Below, one piece after another: positions 1 through 8,864 of a DNA stretch of 64,000 bases (position 1 is its first letter; each line of letters starts with the position of its first letter). A program made the translations under genes and the position numbers. Under the pieces are notes generated by a model, which ran no database searches, had not been told where the DNA came from, and saw only the letters and a program-made list of their open reading frames with translations. This stretch comes from Corynebacterium gallinarum (GTDB taxonomy: Bacteria; Actinomycetota; Actinomycetes; Mycobacteriales; Mycobacteriaceae). The stretch is taken from contig NZ_JACSPR010000004.1 in NCBI RefSeq assembly GCF_014837045.1, positions 62,001-126,000 on the forward strand, read 5' to 3'.

Positions 1-854
1 ATGCCATCTCCTCGGTGTATGCGCTCCTGGCCCTGACGGGTCTGGTCATGGCGATCAAGGAGGCGGTGTCCCCCGCCCGGCAGCTCTGGCTGCTCGCGCT
101 TGCGGTGGTGGTCGCCGTGGCCGGTGCGGTGCTGTTCCAGCGTCGACAGGCATCACAGCCGGAACCCCTCCTGGATTTCTCCCTCTTCCGCAACCGCCTG
201 TTCACCGGAGGCGTGATCGCGGCGGGCATGTCCATGTTCGTGGTCGCCGGTCTGGAGATGACCACCACGCAGCGTTTCCAGCTCTCCGCTGGTTTCACCC
301 CGCTGCAGGCCGGTCTGCTGATGACCGCGCTGGCTGCGGCGAGTATCCCGATGTCCGTCATCGGTGGCGCCAACCTGCACCGATGGGGTTTTCTACCCCT
401 GATCAGCGGCGGTTTCATCAGTGCAACGGTCGGCATTGCCCTGATCATCTGGTCGCTGGATGTCAGTCTGATCCCCCTGATCGTGGGTCTGGTCCTCGTC
501 GGTCTCGGCAGTGGCGCGACCATCTCCGTCGCGTCCACGGCCATCATCGGGTCCGCGCCGGTCCGCAAGGCCGGAATGGCCGCCTCCATCGAGGAGGTGT
601 CCTACGAGTTCGGCACCCTGTGCTCCGTGGCGATCCTCGGCAGCCTCTTCCCCGCGTTCTACGCCCTCTCCGCACCGGCCGAGGTGGCGGACAGTTTCGC
701 AACCGGCGTGGATCACGCGGTGCTCGGCGAGGCCGCCCGCGCCGCACTGGACTCGGCCTATGTCAACGTCCTGTTCATCGCCCTCGGCGTGGCCCTGGTG
801 ACCACCTTCATCACCGCGTGGTGTTTCCGCGGCAACCCGAAGCGCCCCGGGTGA
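1..854 (+). CDS. MFS transporter, DHA2/EmrB-type, C-terminal part (5' truncated by window)
   Basis: The reading frame is open across the left edge (in frame from base 3), so only the C-terminal part, about 280 residues, is visible. It holds repeated hydrophobic segments of about 20 residues. The element FRNRLFTGG followed by a helix and the segment GFTPLQAGLLM are typical of the second half of 14-helix proton-coupled drug exporters (DHA2 family). It would act in the inner membrane as an efflux pump; the substrate cannot be told. It ends 75 bases before the next transporter, which may have its own promoter. The family call is firm, the specific role is not. Confidence 0.8.
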   Translation, partial: AISSVYALLALTGLVMAIKEAVSPARQLWLLALAVVVAVAGAVLFQRRQASQPEPLLDFSLFRNRLFTGGVIAAGMSMFVVAGLEMTTTQRFQLSAGFTPLQAGLLMTALAAASIPMSVIGGANLHRWGFLPLISGGFISATVGIALIIWSLDVSLIPLIVGLVLVGLGSGATISVASTAIIGSAPVRKAGMAASIEEVSYEFGTLCSVAILGSLFPAFYALSAPAEVADSFATGVDHAVLGEAARAALDSAYVNVLFIALGVALVTTFITAWCFRGNPKRPG

Positions 855-929
855 TGCTTGTCGACGAAAAACCCGGTGGCCGATTCTGTCCCCGAGACAG
901 GAGTTACCCGCTGACTTAGAGTCGTGGGC

Positions 930-2279
930 ATGACTGTTGCCGAACATCCCCCGAGGACAACCAAGGCCCCCGTGATCTCCTGGGCCTTCTGGGACTGGGG
1001 CTCCGCCGCCTTCAATGCGGTCCTGGTGACGTTTATCTTCTCGGTCTATCTCACCGATTCGGTGGGATCCACCCTCCCCTCGGGTAATGCCACCTCGCTG
1101 TATTCCATGGCGGTGGCACTGGCCGGCGTGGTGGTGGCGGTGGTCGCGCCGGTGATGGGCCGACGTTCCGATATCAGGGGCACCCGCCGGGCCTCCCTGC
1201 GCATCTGGACGCTGGTCACGGTCCTCCTGATGTTCAGCCTCTTTGCCGTGAAGAACACCGACCCGGTGTATTTCTGGATCGGTGTGGCGATCATGGCGGT
1301 GGCCAATGTGACCTTCGAATTCGCCGAGGTCCAGTATTACGCGCAGCTCTCCCAGGTCTCGACGGCGAAAACCGTGGGCCGGATCTCCGGATTCGGATGG
1401 TCCATGGGATATTTCGGCGGGATCTTCCTCCTCCTGATCTGTTATTTCGGTTTCGTTGCAGGTGAGGGCGACACCCGTGGTTTCCTCAACATCCCGACGA
1501 AGGAGGGACTGAACATTCGCCTGGTGGCCGTGTTCGCCGCCGTGTGGTTCCTGGTCTCCGCGCTACCCGCACTGTTCCGGATCCCGGAGATCACCCCGCA
1601 GTCCACGGAGGCCAGCCAACCCCGGGGCATCGTGGCCGCCTACGCCGACCTGTTCCAGCAGATCGGGCAACTGTGGCGGAGCAACCGCAACGCGGTGTTC
1701 TTCCTCATCGCCTCGGCGGTGTTCCGCGACGGCCTGGCCGGGGTGTTCACCTTCGGTGCCATCCTGGCGGTCACCGTCTATGGGCTCTCGGCGGGTGATG
1801 TGTTGTTATTCGGTGTCGCGGCCAATGTGATCTCCGCGTTCGGCGCCCTGCTCGGGGGCTTTCTCGACGACCGGATCGGCCCCAAACCCATCATCATCGT
1901 CTCCCTGCTGATCATGGTGGTGGACGTGGCGATCCTCTACTTCGTGGATGGGCCACAGAACTTCTGGATCTTCGGTCTGATCCTGTGTGCGTTTGTGGGG
2001 CCGGCACAATCGGCGTCGAGAAGCTTTTTGACCCGGTTGTCCCCCGACAACCAGGAGGGCCAGCTCTTCGGCCTCTACGCGACCACCGGGCGCGCCGTGA
2101 GCTGGATGGCCCCGACGCTGTTCGGACTGTTCGTGGCCATCACCGGTGAGGACCGCGCCGGGATCTGGGGCATCGGCCTGTTGCTGCTGGTGGGGGCAGG
2201 ATTGCTGACGATGGTTAAAGCGCCGGGAACCACTGCTTCACTGCAGCCTGGATCGCTGGCAGATTCACCGAGAGAGTGA
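930..2279 (+). CDS. MFS transporter of the UMF1/Atg22-like family
   Basis: A protein of 449 residues with about 12 hydrophobic segments. The N-terminal pattern [14 protein letters not shown] with a following YLTDSVG is the signature of UMF1 (Atg22-like) permeases, whose bacterial substrates are mostly unknown. An in-frame GTG lies six bases upstream (924). I prefer the ATG at 930 because the conserved N-terminus follows it directly. The 3' end runs 65 bases into the oppositely oriented GH16-like gene, so the last 21 codons are antisense to that gene's C-terminal membrane anchor. Confidence 0.75.
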   Translation: MTVAEHPPRTTKAPVISWAFWDWGSAAFNAVLVTFIFSVYLTDSVGSTLPSGNATSLYSMAVALAGVVVAVVAPVMGRRSDIRGTRRASLRIWTLVTVLLMFSLFAVKNTDPVYFWIGVAIMAVANVTFEFAEVQYYAQLSQVSTAKTVGRISGFGWSMGYFGGIFLLLICYFGFVAGEGDTRGFLNIPTKEGLNIRLVAVFAAVWFLVSALPALFRIPEITPQSTEASQPRGIVAAYADLFQQIGQLWRSNRNAVFFLIASAVFRDGLAGVFTFGAILAVTVYGLSAGDVLLFGVAANVISAFGALLGGFLDDRIGPKPIIIVSLLIMVVDVAILYFVDGPQNFWIFGLILCAFVGPAQSASRSFLTRLSPDNQEGQLFGLYATTGRAVSWMAPTLFGLFVAITGEDRAGIWGIGLLLLVGAGLLTMVKAPGTTASLQPGSLADSPRE

Positions 2280-4320
2280 CAAGCAGCGAAGACAGTGACA
2301 TCACCAGGGCGATCAGGCTGATGATCTCCGCGCGGGAGGAACCGGTCTCGGGCTGAGGCTCTGGTTCCGGCTCGGACTCAACCGGCCACGGATTACCCAC
2401 TGACCCCGGTTCAATATCCACCGCAACGTGGTCGATCTGGAATCGATGTTCAGGGAAATCAGCGGATTCATCCACCGGGGCGATCCAACTGTCCACCCCG
2501 GAACGCTCCACCATGGTGTTGAGGATCAGGTGCCATGGCTGTTCCAGTACTGCCCGGTACTCCTCCTCCGGAAGTTTGAACTGTGATGGGCGCAGAGGCG
2601 CTGCCTGCGGGGTGACCTTATTGCCGAACACATCCCGGCCTGAGGAATCCACCGGCTGACCATCAATGGTGAACACGACCTGGCCGTCGAATACCTCAAC
2701 ACCCCAGTCGTGCCACTCGCCGAACATGCTCTCCGTCATCTCCATCTGACGCAGCTTCATCTCCGGGCTGGATCCCGCGCAGCCGATGTGCACAGCAGAA
2801 TACTGGGTGGTCACCCGGGAGCTGTAGAACTCCGTGAGATCCAACTCCCCGTAGGGGCGACCCGGCTCTTCATTGGAGCAGAACTGGGTATCGTTCTGCA
2901 TCCAGATGGCGGGGCGGAGACCGTCGACAAGCTCATCGGCGACCGCACGGGCGCGCACGGTGAGACGGAAGTTGCCGGCCGGGATCTCGGGCAGGTGGAC
3001 GCGCGCCGAACTGTACCGGGTGACCTCATCAGCGGCACAGGGCGCGACGCTGGCATTATCCGGTGAGGCGAGTTCCTCCGCACTGTCCAGGCAGTGCCTG
3101 CGGGTGACAATATCCATGCGGCCGTCGACGAACTCGACTGCTTCCGGACGCTGCTCCATGTCCGGATTCTTCCAGGATTCCTTCATGTCGAAGTACTTCC
3201 ACTCCGGTGCGCGGCCGGTGGAGAAATCCTCACTCGATGCCTCGTGGCGTTCCAGCGTCGGGGTGCGCCCCAGGTAATCGAGGGTGTGACCGGTCAGGGG
3301 TGCATTGGCATCCGGCAACGGGCGGTCCGGCATGTCAAAGGGCTGCCCCTCAACCGCGATGCGGTCGATGACCATGGAACGGACCGGGAAATCCTCCTGG
3401 GAGGAACGCGGCTTGGCCCACGCCGCGCTTTCGACCTTCTGGTTGAGCGTCAGCGTCCACCCACGGTCCATGATGGTGTCATAGGTATCCACATCCAGGC
3501 CGAAATCCTCGACGGCGGCATGCCCCAGGGTGACATCCTGCCGCCAGGACTGACGGTTGATGGGCTGGTCATCGATGAAATACTCCACGCCATTCTTGGT
3601 GGTGTTGACCGACCAGGTGTGCTCCACCCCGTCGAGCGACTCATCCATCCGCAACTCACGCGGCGCACGGTTGGTGCCGTTGACCGAGTCCGGATCACAC
3701 CCGAGATGGGTGTTGGACGGGGACCACGGGGCACGGAGATCGTAGGAGAAGTGCTCGATCAGATCGAGTTCGCCGTAGAGGCCATTGTTATTGGCATTTG
3801 AACAGGCTGATTCACCGTTCTGCATCCAGATGGCGCTGCGGACACCCTCCACTCCCCCGGTGTTCAGCGTGGCGGTCACCGACAGCGTAAAATCACCACG
3901 GGCGATCTTCGGGGTGACGATGCGCGCACTGGTGAACTTCTCAACCTGACCCGGCGCGCAGGGTTCAACCTGGGCGTTATCGTCATTGAGTAGGCCGCGG
4001 TTGGCTGGCTTGCTGATATCAACATCCTCATCGAGGCAGTGCCTGCGGGTGGTGATGGTCAGCTTGCCGTCCTCGATGCTCAGAGCATCCTGCGTGTAGA
4101 GCACCGTATCGCTGCCGTAATCCGGTTGGCGGAAGATGTTCCACCCCTGCAGCGCCTCCGGGGAATCGAAGTCCTCCACCCAGGCATAGGGGCTGGCGAG
4201 ATCGGGCACCGGGGTGCCCTGAGCTGTAGCTGGTTGGGACATGGCGACAGTTCCGGCCGCCAAAGCAATGGACAGGGCTGTAGCCACCGCGGTGAGGGAC
4301 CTGGGCAGTGAGACGCTCAA
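2215..4320 (-). CDS. Secreted, membrane-anchored protein with two GH16-like domains
   Basis: A protein of 701 residues. Residues 1-34 are a signal peptide ending in a PATAQ-type cleavage site. Two concanavalin-like domains follow, about 45-325 and 365-640. Each carries the GH16 catalytic pattern ExDxxE (E184-D186-E189, and E492-D494-E497) just after a conserved IWMQN segment and a short Cys-containing loop. An acidic, proline-rich linker leads to a hydrophobic helix near 665-690, so the enzyme is probably held at the cell surface. GH16 enzymes cut or transfer beta-glucans and galactans; the substrate here is unknown. Both repeats keep the catalytic acids, so both may be active. The gene stands alone and converges on the upstream transporter. 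Confidence 0.8.
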   Translation of the reverse strand: MSVSLPRSLTAVATALSIALAAGTVAMSQPATAQGTPVPDLASPYAWVEDFDSPEALQGWNIFRQPDYGSDTVLYTQDALSIEDGKLTITTRRHCLDEDVDISKPANRGLLNDDNAQVEPCAPGQVEKFTSARIVTPKIARGDFTLSVTATLNTGGVEGVRSAIWMQNGESACSNANNNGLYGELDLIEHFSYDLRAPWSPSNTHLGCDPDSVNGTNRAPRELRMDESLDGVEHTWSVNTTKNGVEYFIDDQPINRQSWRQDVTLGHAAVEDFGLDVDTYDTIMDRGWTLTLNQKVESAAWAKPRSSQEDFPVRSMVIDRIAVEGQPFDMPDRPLPDANAPLTGHTLDYLGRTPTLERHEASSEDFSTGRAPEWKYFDMKESWKNPDMEQRPEAVEFVDGRMDIVTRRHCLDSAEELASPDNASVAPCAADEVTRYSSARVHLPEIPAGNFRLTVRARAVADELVDGLRPAIWMQNDTQFCSNEEPGRPYGELDLTEFYSSRVTTQYSAVHIGCAGSSPEMKLRQMEMTESMFGEWHDWGVEVFDGQVVFTIDGQPVDSSGRDVFGNKVTPQAAPLRPSQFKLPEEEYRAVLEQPWHLILNTMVERSGVDSWIAPVDESADFPEHRFQIDHVAVDIEPGSVGNPWPVESEPEPEPQPETGSSRAEIISLIALVMSLSSLLVTLSVNLPAIQAAVKQWFPAL

Positions 4321-4414
4321 GAGTTCTGGCCTCCAAGGATTGAGAAAGAAGTTATCTTTTCATTCAACCAAGGGGGTGAGCGGAATTACTAATTCAGAGG
4401 CGGTGATTATGGGA

Positions 4415-4445
4415 GGGGGCCCTGTTCCATCGAGCGGGGGCCCCC
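4415..4445. other. GC-rich hairpin between GH16-like gene and HNH gene
   Basis: GGGGGCCC (4415-4422) and GGGCCCCC (4438-4445) are perfect complements separated by 15 bases, so an 8-bp stem can form. No T tract follows on either strand, so a simple terminator is unlikely. It lies in the 195-base divergent intergenic region between the GH16-like gene and the HNH gene and could affect either leader. No function is proven. Confidence 0.4.
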
Positions 4446-4515
4446 GTGTCCACCCCGGCATCTAAGGTGGGATTAGAACATGTGAACTAATCAATTTCAC
4501 CTCGGGGGTGACACC

Positions 4516-5775
4516 ATGTTTGACCAGTCAGCAGATCAGATCGAAGAATCAGGGGCCGATGGGCCCGTCAACCAGCTTTATTATTACTCCGTCAACAATG
4601 TCGAGAGTCCCATGGCCGTGGCCGGCACTTCAATGCGGCGGGCCTGGCACCTGTACTGGGAGGAGCTCATACCGGAGGAAGACGCCGATCTGGAACTCGC
4701 GGTGGCTTCGCTGTCGATCGCCACCGGGGAAAGCCGTGGCAGAGTCCAATCACTGATCATGGCGTTCTACCAGCTCGCAGACCTTCCCCGCCTCCACATG
4801 ATCCAGCACCAGTTCTTCCACCTGGATCTGAACCGGCTGCTCGCGATCTCCACCGCGCTCGCCGGTCTGAACCCCGACCACCTGGCCACGGTGGATGAAC
4901 ACCTCACCGAATACCTCACGCCGTGTGCTCCCAATCAGATGCTCCCCTCCACCGGGGCGATCAAGCGGAAGATCGCGGCCATCAGAGACATGGTCGATGA
5001 TCCCCGGGCCACCGGCAGCAGATTGCGGAAGAACTTCAACGTCTCCGTCGGCACCGACGGGACCGCGGAAGTCCACGCGGAGGTCTCCCCCATGGATGCC
5101 CAGATGATTCAGGATGCGGTGACACAACACGCAGCCAACACCGGCAAGACAGAATCCGAGGCCCTGGTGGACCTGATCCGGGAACATATCAATCTCGATG
5201 TCACAGTGAACCTCTACACCGCGAGGGACCTCGCCGATGCCCCTGTGTGGTCAAGCAGCGTCGGTTGGCTGGATGCCTGCTCGGGAGTGGAATGGGTTGG
5301 TCTCGCCACCCGACTCCGGGATATGGATGAGGCGATGGGCAAACACGCCTCCGGCCACGACCCAACCCCGGACATCGCTGCGGCACTGACCGGACGGGAT
5401 GGCACCTGCGGTTTCCCGGGCTGCAACGTCAGGGCAGAGCATTGCGACTGCGACCACCGCGTCAACCACGCTGACGGTGGTGCAACATGCCGACACAACT
5501 GCAAGCGGCTGTGCAGGCACCATCACAACCCCAAGACCAACGGCCGGATCGTTTACCTCATGGATCCGGTCAGCGGAATCACAGTGTGGGTGCTGGAGGA
5601 CGGATCCTGGGCGGTGGATGTTCCGGAAGGGCCACTGACCCCGGCGAGCGCCAGGTGGGCGCAGACCGTCTCCCAGTACCGCACCGCGCACCGTAAGCGC
5701 TGGGCGGCTGAGGCTAGAGCTGAGGCCAGGGCGGAAGCAACCGCTGAGCCCCAGCCGGACGAGCCACCGTTCTAG
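4516..5775 (+). CDS. DUF222 / 13E12-repeat family protein with C-terminal HNH nuclease domain
   Basis: A protein of 419 residues. The first two thirds match the alpha-helical DUF222 region found in mycobacterial 13E12 repeat proteins. The C-terminal region about 290-345 is an HNH nuclease fold: a CGFPGC zinc knuckle, then CDCDHRVNHADGG, then LCRHHHNPKTNG. Such proteins occur in multiple copies in many actinobacteria and are suspected mobile or nuclease elements, but their function is unsettled. The tail is rich in Glu and Ala. The stop overlaps the ddh stop by four bases tail to tail. The ATG at 4516 lies just after a GGGGGTGACACC stretch. Confidence 0.85.
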   Translation: MFDQSADQIEESGADGPVNQLYYYSVNNVESPMAVAGTSMRRAWHLYWEELIPEEDADLELAVASLSIATGESRGRVQSLIMAFYQLADLPRLHMIQHQFFHLDLNRLLAISTALAGLNPDHLATVDEHLTEYLTPCAPNQMLPSTGAIKRKIAAIRDMVDDPRATGSRLRKNFNVSVGTDGTAEVHAEVSPMDAQMIQDAVTQHAANTGKTESEALVDLIREHINLDVTVNLYTARDLADAPVWSSSVGWLDACSGVEWVGLATRLRDMDEAMGKHASGHDPTPDIAAALTGRDGTCGFPGCNVRAEHCDCDHRVNHADGGATCRHNCKRLCRHHHNPKTNGRIVYLMDPVSGITVWVLEDGSWAVDVPEGPLTPASARWAQTVSQYRTAHRKRWAAEARAEARAEATAEPQPDEPPF

Positions 5776-6734
5776 ACGTCGCGGGCGATCAGATCGTCGA
5801 GTGGCGTCGGGGACAGGAGGTAGGGAGCGACCTCGAGAACAGTGAACGCACCGGTCTGACCGGCCTCTTTCAGACGGTAGGCGGCACGGCCGAATGCGAT
5901 CTGGGAGGAGGCGGTGAAGTCGGGGTTGCGGTCCAGCTTCAGGGTGTACTCCACGGTGTGGTGGAAACCGCCGGTGTCACCGGTGGTGATCACGTGACCG
6001 CCGTGGGGCATTCCGGTGTGCTCGGAATCGAAGGTGGCCTCATCGATGAAGTTGACCTCCACCTCATAACCGACGAAGTAGTCGGCCATGGTGCGGATCT
6101 CATTCTCGATGCGCTCATGCTCGGACTCCGGGGCCACCACGAAACACTGACGCTTGTGGGTCTGCTTACCGGTCAGTCCCCCGGCCTCACCCCGGCGTGC
6201 CTTTTCCAGGGCCTCCTCGGAGGGAAGGGTGTACTGGACGGCCTTCTGAACGCCGTCGATGCGTCGCAAGGCATCGGAGTGGCCCTGGGACAGACCCGGT
6301 CCCCAGAAGGTGTGCTGCTGGCGATCGGCGAGCAGGGCGGCACCGTACACGCGGTTGATGGAGAACATGCCCGGATCCCAGCCGGTGGCGACGACAGCGA
6401 CGTTGCCGGCGGCACGGGCGGCCTCATCCATCACCTGGCGGTGGCGCGGAATGTCCCGGTGGTTGTCGTAGGTGTCCACGGTGCAGGCGAACGCCGCGAA
6501 CCCCGGGGCCTGCTCCGGGATGTCGGTGGCGGAACCCATGCAGAGGAAGAGGAGATCAACATCATCGGTGTGCTTCTCCACCTCGGCGACGTTGAACACA
6601 GGGGTGTCGGTGTCCAGGGTGTCACGCCGGGAGAAGATGCCCACCAGCTCCATGTCCGGTTGCTGAGTGATGAGCTTCTCGACGCTCTTCCCAAGATTTC
6701 CATAACCAACGATTGCTGCGCGGATCTTCGTCAT
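5772..6734 (-). CDS. ddh: meso-diaminopimelate D-dehydrogenase
   Basis: A protein of 320 residues, the usual size for Ddh (EC 1.4.1.16). It makes meso-diaminopimelate from tetrahydrodipicolinate, ammonia and NADPH in one step, feeding lysine and peptidoglycan synthesis. The N-terminal Rossmann motif GYGNLGKS follows MTKIRAAIV, and the sequence closely resembles C. glutamicum Ddh throughout (for example FSRRDTLDTDTPVF and WDPGMFS). This one-step route is uncommon in bacteria and is diagnostic for corynebacteria. The gene is monocistronic, tail to tail with the HNH gene and head to head with the esterase gene. Confidence 0.95.
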   Translation of the reverse strand: MTKIRAAIVGYGNLGKSVEKLITQQPDMELVGIFSRRDTLDTDTPVFNVAEVEKHTDDVDLLFLCMGSATDIPEQAPGFAAFACTVDTYDNHRDIPRHRQVMDEAARAAGNVAVVATGWDPGMFSINRVYGAALLADRQQHTFWGPGLSQGHSDALRRIDGVQKAVQYTLPSEEALEKARRGEAGGLTGKQTHKRQCFVVAPESEHERIENEIRTMADYFVGYEVEVNFIDEATFDSEHTGMPHGGHVITTGDTGGFHHTVEYTLKLDRNPDFTASSQIAFGRAAYRLKEAGQTGAFTVLEVAPYLLSPTPLDDLIARDV

Positions 6735-6800
6735 TTCCTATCCTCCAGGATGATGGTGGCAAGTTTCTCCACCGAGCATACTGCCGTGCATACTGGTGTC

Positions 6801-7610
6801 ATGATCAGGGGATCTTTGGAACACCAGGGCCACGAACGCACCTTCACCATCATTGAGCCGGAACAACCCTCCGGTGTCCTCCTGGTGTTCTTCCATGGAT
6901 CGCAGCAATCCGGAACCGTCACCAGGAAGTTCACCAACTTCACCTTCGATGAACTGACGGACCGGGGATGCGTGGTGGTCTACCCCGACGGGGTTGAGCA
7001 GCATTTCAACGATGCCCGCATCGGCCTGGATGAAAAGACCCGGCACATGGACATCGATGATGTCGGTTTCTTCATCAAACTGGTGGAATACATGCACCGG
7101 CACCACGACATCACCCGGGTATTCGTCGCTGGCTACTCCAACGGCGGACAGATGGTCATGCGTCTCATGCACGAGGTGCCGAAGATGTTGTCAGGTGCGG
7201 CCACCGTGGCGGCGAACATGCCGGTCCCGGACAACACGCTTCCGGAGGTGCTCCTCCACAAGCCGCATCCCGTGCCCTATCTGGCCATGGCTGGCACGGC
7301 GGACCCCTTCTCGCCCTACTCCGGCGGGGATGCGGGCATCGGTGCCAGCCACCGACGTGGCCACGGCATGTCCGCCCATGACTCGGCAGCGTATTTCGCC
7401 GGGCGCAATGGACTGACGGAATCGACGAAGAACCGGCGCGCGGCGAACATCGTCATCGACCGGTGGGACGGTGACGCGCCCGTGGAGCTGTGGACGCTCA
7501 TCGGCGTGGGCCATCTGGTGCCGAGCAACAAGAACTACCCGGATTTCCTTGGGCCCTCCACCGATGAGCTGGTCGCCGCGGAGGTCATCGCCGATTTCTT
7601 CGGCCTTTAA
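6801..7610 (+). CDS. LpqC/feruloyl-esterase-like alpha/beta hydrolase
   Basis: A cytoplasmic-looking protein of 269 residues with an alpha/beta hydrolase core. It has LVFFHGSQQSG (oxyanion region), YPDG, and the nucleophile elbow G-Y-S-N-G-G, as in the polyhydroxybutyrate depolymerase/feruloyl esterase group (COG3509). A likely acid is in the AGTADPFSPYSGG region and the catalytic His in GVGHLVPS. No signal peptide is seen, unlike secreted LpqC. The frame is open far upstream across ddh, but that is antisense. I chose the ATG at 6801, which lies 6 bases after a CATACT box, although the ATG at 6750 is possible. The 3' end overlaps the HAD gene by four bases. Confidence 0.75.
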   Translation: MIRGSLEHQGHERTFTIIEPEQPSGVLLVFFHGSQQSGTVTRKFTNFTFDELTDRGCVVVYPDGVEQHFNDARIGLDEKTRHMDIDDVGFFIKLVEYMHRHHDITRVFVAGYSNGGQMVMRLMHEVPKMLSGAATVAANMPVPDNTLPEVLLHKPHPVPYLAMAGTADPFSPYSGGDAGIGASHRRGHGMSAHDSAAYFAGRNGLTESTKNRRAANIVIDRWDGDAPVELWTLIGVGHLVPSNKNYPDFLGPSTDELVAAEVIADFFGL

Positions 7611-8452
7611 AGCCTGACCTGGTCCTTTTCAATCAGGCCCAGTTCGATGAAGGCCTTGGCCAGTCCGTCATTATCGGCGCTCTCGGTGACCAGGTCGGCC
7701 GCCTCGGTGAGCGCCACCGACGCCCTGCCCACGGCCACACCGCGGGCACTGGCCTCGAAGAGGGAGAGGTCGCGGGCACTATCACCGAAGGCGATGGTGT
7801 CCTCGCGGCGTGCGTTGAGGAATTTCAGGAGACGGTTGACCGCCTCGTGCTTGGACACACCGCCGACGCCCACGGATCCGAACAGTGCGTCCTCACCGAA
7901 GTTGCCCCAGGTGGAGTGCTCCAGGTCGGGGAAATGACTGCGGGTGTCCTCAAAATCATCGTAGGTGTTGAGGATATAACTGATCTTGTTCACGTCATCC
8001 CGGTAGAGATTCTCGTTCCAGATCATGTTCGGGTAGAAGTCGCGGGTGGTCATCTCATCGATGCCCTTCTCCTCCGCCATCCGGCGCAGCAGCGCGTCAC
8101 CCTCTTCCTCAAAGTTGGGGCTGGCGTAGAGGCCATTGTTGGATTCGAGGTAGAACTCGCACCCGCGTTGTTTGAGCCAGTCCACCACCTGACGGTTCTC
8201 CTCACCGGACAGACCCCGGTGGTACACCACCTGCTGATGGCTCTCCACATAGGCACCCTGGGCCCCGATCAGGCCATCAACGCCGATATTCCACAGCTCC
8301 TGGGTGACCTCAGCGATGCTTCGGCCCGTGCTCAGATAAACCTTGTGCCCATTGGCGCGGGCTGCACGGAGCGCCTCGACCGCTGAATGGGGCAGCCGGT
8401 TGGTGTAGTCGATCAACGTTCCGCCGATGTCGACAAAAAGTATGTTTCCCAT
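7607..8452 (-). CDS. HAD-superfamily (Cof/IIB-like) hydrolase with altered motif I
   Basis: A protein of 281 residues. The N-terminus MGNILFVDIGGTLIDY is a HAD motif I in which the second aspartate of DxDxT is replaced by Gly. Motif II is in LSTGRS, and motif III/IV is in IAFGDSARDLSLFEASARGVAVG. The central cap is of the C2 (IIB) type. Family members are phosphatases of sugar phosphates or cofactors. Loss of the acid/base Asp may reduce phosphatase activity, so the substrate is uncertain. The start at 8452 is set by homology; longer in-frame starts up to 8509 add a tail with no recognisable motif. Confidence 0.75.
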   Translation of the reverse strand: MGNILFVDIGGTLIDYTNRLPHSAVEALRAARANGHKVYLSTGRSIAEVTQELWNIGVDGLIGAQGAYVESHQQVVYHRGLSGEENRQVVDWLKQRGCEFYLESNNGLYASPNFEEEGDALLRRMAEEKGIDEMTTRDFYPNMIWNENLYRDDVNKISYILNTYDDFEDTRSHFPDLEHSTWGNFGEDALFGSVGVGGVSKHEAVNRLLKFLNARREDTIAFGDSARDLSLFEASARGVAVGRASVALTEAADLVTESADNDGLAKAFIELGLIEKDQVRL

Positions 8453-8637
8453 GCCACAATCGTACGCTTTTCGACGCTCCATCGTGCAGGGACCACCTCT
8501 CAGGGCCAATCTTCCTAGTCAGAGGGCAAAAGTTACAAAATGACACTCATATGTTCGCAAACTGTTACATCCTGGGGAGGGAATCACAGACAAACGGACC
8601 TACAATCGGGCCTATCACCGAACAAAGGAGAAAGATC

Positions 8638-8721
8638 ATGCGTGGAAGTGGACTTATCTGGACCATCGTAGGAATCCTGGCCATCATCGCACTGGCCATC
8701 TGGATTTTCTCGGCAATGTAA
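8638..8721 (+). CDS. 27-residue single-helix membrane peptide
   Basis: ATG at 8638 is preceded by a good Shine-Dalgarno (AAAGGAG, 8625-8631). The frame encodes 27 residues: a short polar start MRGSG, then a continuous hydrophobic helix ending WIFSAM, then TAA. A strong intrinsic terminator follows 21 bases after the stop, so this is a complete monocistronic unit. It looks like a small integral-membrane peptide, but I do not recognise a characterised family. Gene reality is supported by the RBS, composition and terminator rather than by homology. Confidence 0.7.
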   Translation: MRGSGLIWTIVGILAIIALAIWIFSAM

Positions 8722-8742
8722 TTCGGATTACTGCTCGACCCG

Positions 8743-8781
8743 GAGAGCGTGACGCACCGTCGTCACGCTCTTCGTTTTTTC
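8743..8781 (+). terminator. Intrinsic terminator after the 27-residue peptide gene
   Basis: GAGCGTGACG (8745-8754) and CGTCACGCTC (8761-8770) form a perfect 10-bp stem with a 6-base loop, followed by TTCGTTTTTT. Confidence 0.9.
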
Positions 8782-8864
8782 TATGCCAGCATAGGATCCC
8801 TCACAGAGTGAGTTAGACCACTACTATCTACGGGAACATGCCCCCTTAGTTGTTAGGAACTTCC

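Noticed and set aside
5958-6800. Upstream extension of the esterase frame across ddh
   Set aside because: It is antisense to ddh, which is a certain gene; the extension has no recognisable domain.
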